Assembly: GCF_026340655.1 (NCBI RefSeq)
Contig: NZ_JAPEOZ010000001.1
Location: 1,674,001-1,738,000 of the forward strand
DNA: 64,000 nucleotides
Source of the DNA: Streptomyces sp. NBC_01275
GTDB taxonomy: Bacteria; Actinomycetota; Actinomycetes; Streptomycetales; Streptomycetaceae
Direction: 5' to 3'
Shown: positions 62,667 through 64,000 of the stretch, one piece after another
Position numbering within the stretch: position 1 is the stretch's first letter
Layout of the letters: every line of letters begins with the position of its first letter
The notes under the pieces: model-generated
Seen by the model: the letters and a program-made list of their open reading frames with translations, nothing else
Database searches by the model: none
What the model was told of the DNA's origin: nothing
Made by a program: the position numbers and the translations under genes

Positions 62667-64000
62667 TCACCGTGCGTTGAAGTACTTCGCCTCGGGGTGG
62701 TGGATGACGATCGCGTCGGTGGACTGCTCGGGGTGCAGCTGGAACTCCTCGGAGAGGTGCACCCCGATCCGCTCGGGCTGGAGCAGGTCGGCGATCTTGG
62801 CGCGGTCCTCCAGGTTGGGGCAGGCGCCGTAGCCGAGGGAGAAGCGGGCGCCGCGGTACTTGAGGGCGAACATGTCCTCGACGTCGGCGGGGTCCTCGCC
62901 GGCGAAGCCGAGTTCGGACCGTACGCGCGCGTGCCAGTACTCGGCGAGCGCCTCGGCCAGCTGCACGGACAGGCCGTGCAGTTCGAGGTAGTCGCGGTAG
63001 GAGTTGGACTCGAAGAGCTTGGCGGTCTCCTCGCCGATGCGGGAGCCCATGGTGACGACCTGGAGGCCCACGACGTCCCGCTCCCCCGACTCCTCCGGGC
63101 GGAAGAAGTCGGCCAGGCACAGGCGGCGGCCGCGGCGCTGGCGGGGGAAGGTGAAGCGGGTGCGTTCGTTGCCCTGCTCGTCCAGGATGATCAGGTCGTC
63201 GTCCTTGGACACGCAGGGGAAGTAGCCGTAGACGACGGCCGCTTCGAGGAGGTTGTCGGTCTGGAGCTTGTCCAGCAGGCCGCGCAGCCGGGGCCGGCCC
63301 TCGGTCTCGACGAGTTCCTCGTACGTCGGTCCCTCACCGGTGCGGGCCTGCTTCAGGCCCCACTGGCCCTTGAAGAGGGCGCCCTCGTCCAGCCAGGAGG
63401 CGTACTCCTTGAGCTGGATGCCCTTGATGACGCGGGTGCCGTCGAACGGGGGCTTGGGGACGGGGTTGTCGACGGCGACGTCGGAGCGGACGTGCCCCTC
63501 CTCGGGGTGCTCCTCGACCTCGACGGCCGCGGCGCCCGCCCGGACCCGGCGCTGCTTCAGCTCGGGCAGCTTCGCGCCGGGCACGCCCCGCTTGACGCCG
63601 ATGAGGGCGTCCATGAGGCGCAGGCCCTCGAAGGCGTCGCGGGCGTAGCGGACCTCGCCCTCGTAGATCTCGTGCAGGTCCTGCTCGACGTAGGCGCGGG
63701 TGAGGGCGGCGCCGCCGAGGATGACCGGGTAGTCGGCGGCCAGGCCGCGCTGGTTGAGCTCCTGGAGGTTCTCCTTCATGATCACCGTGGACTTGACCAG
63801 GAGCCCGGACATGCCGATGACGTCGGCCCGGTGTTCGGCGGCGGCGTCCAGGATCGCGGAGACCGGCTGCTTGATGCCGAGGTTGACGACGTTGTAGCCG
63901 TTGTTGGACAGGATGATGTCGACGAGGTTCTTGCCGATGTCGTGGACGTCGCCGCGGACGGTGGCCAGGACGATGGTGCCCTTGCCGTCGGCGTCGGTCT
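62667..64000 (-). CDS. metH: Cobalamin-dependent methionine synthase MetH (partial, N-terminus outside the window)
   Basis: The C-terminal 444 codons of MetH are present; the frame stays open to the window edge. The cobalamin-binding signature DVHDIGKN lies near 63933-63950, with the lower ligand His inside it, followed by GMSGLLVKST and the SAM-activation domain: RRGRRLCLADFF, SYRDYLELHG, and KYRGARFSLGYGACPNLED, which is the activation-domain SAM site. It methylates homocysteine from methyltetrahydrofolate. The start codon and any B12 riboswitch lie beyond 64000. Confidence 0.95.
   Translation of the reverse strand, partial: TDADGKGTIVLATVRGDVHDIGKNLVDIILSNNGYNVVNLGIKQPVSAILDAAAEHRADVIGMSGLLVKSTVIMKENLQELNQRGLAADYPVILGGAALTRAYVEQDLHEIYEGEVRYARDAFEGLRLMDALIGVKRGVPGAKLPELKQRRVRAGAAAVEVEEHPEEGHVRSDVAVDNPVPKPPFDGTRVIKGIQLKEYASWLDEGALFKGQWGLKQARTGEGPTYEELVETEGRPRLRGLLDKLQTDNLLEAAVVYGYFPCVSKDDDLIILDEQGNERTRFTFPRQRRGRRLCLADFFRPEESGERDVVGLQVVTMGSRIGEETAKLFESNSYRDYLELHGLSVQLAEALAEYWHARVRSELGFAGEDPADVEDMFALKYRGARFSLGYGACPNLEDRAKIADLLQPERIGVHLSEEFQLHPEQSTDAIVIHHPEAKYFNAR

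Overview
The window is very GC-rich and densely coded, with GTG/TTG starts, 1-4 bp start/stop overlaps, a four-gene conservon followed by a cytochrome P450, and a complete Pup-proteasome locus. This points to a Streptomyces chromosome. From memory, the gene order matches the Streptomyces coelicolor stretch from the glnA4 region (about SCO1611) to metH (about SCO1657), including the cvn9/rar conservon. That naming rests on recalled synteny, not on a search.

Bases 1-4.9 kb hold a glutamine-synthetase-like amine gamma-glutamylation module: GS, aldehyde dehydrogenase and SDR translationally coupled on the minus strand, with a divergent GntR/FadR regulator and a gamma-glutamyl amidohydrolase. From 5.0 to 13.9 kb follow a LysR/TDT transporter pair, an XRE-cupin regulator overlapping a leaderless binding-protein fold, a glycine-betaine-type ABC transporter (ATPase plus permease-binding protein fusion), a 5'-3' exonuclease, and an iron-box-controlled siderophore-interacting protein. 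From 14 to 20 kb lie a drug-type ABC pair with a PadR regulator, an APC permease, an acetyltransferase and an RluA-type pseudouridine synthase.

Bases 20.2-24.8 kb are the conservon (CvnA-B-C-D plus P450). Bases 25.1-32.6 kb are a TetR regulator divergent from two DUF1989 proteins, a biotin-dependent urea/guanidine carboxylase and allophanate hydrolase. A near-identical palindrome stands before this cluster and before the APC permease 9 kb away, suggesting one TetR regulon for uptake and breakdown of a urea- or guanidine-like nitrogen source.

Bases 32.7-51.7 kb are the protein-quality-control block: helY, tatC, tatA, two small uncharacterised proteins, pafC, pafB, two FKBPs, pafA with an MFS transporter and LacI regulator, then prcA, prcB, an endonuclease VII-like HNH gene, pup, dop and arc. 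Strong hairpins divide it into MFS-pafA, FKBP, paf, tat-helY and prc/pup units.

Bases 51.9-64 kb carry a small ferredoxin, a secreted or membrane-anchored protein, TrmI, a site-2 protease with a long Pro/Glu-rich N-terminus, a RecB-type nuclease with an orphan response regulator, two tandem orphan peptide-binding lipoproteins, a HAD hydrolase and the C-terminal part of metH, cut by the window end. I see no rRNA, tRNA, IS element, prophage or CRISPR array. The accessory signals that stand out are the shared TetR palindrome, the HNH gene inside the proteasome operon, and several short tandem repeats.
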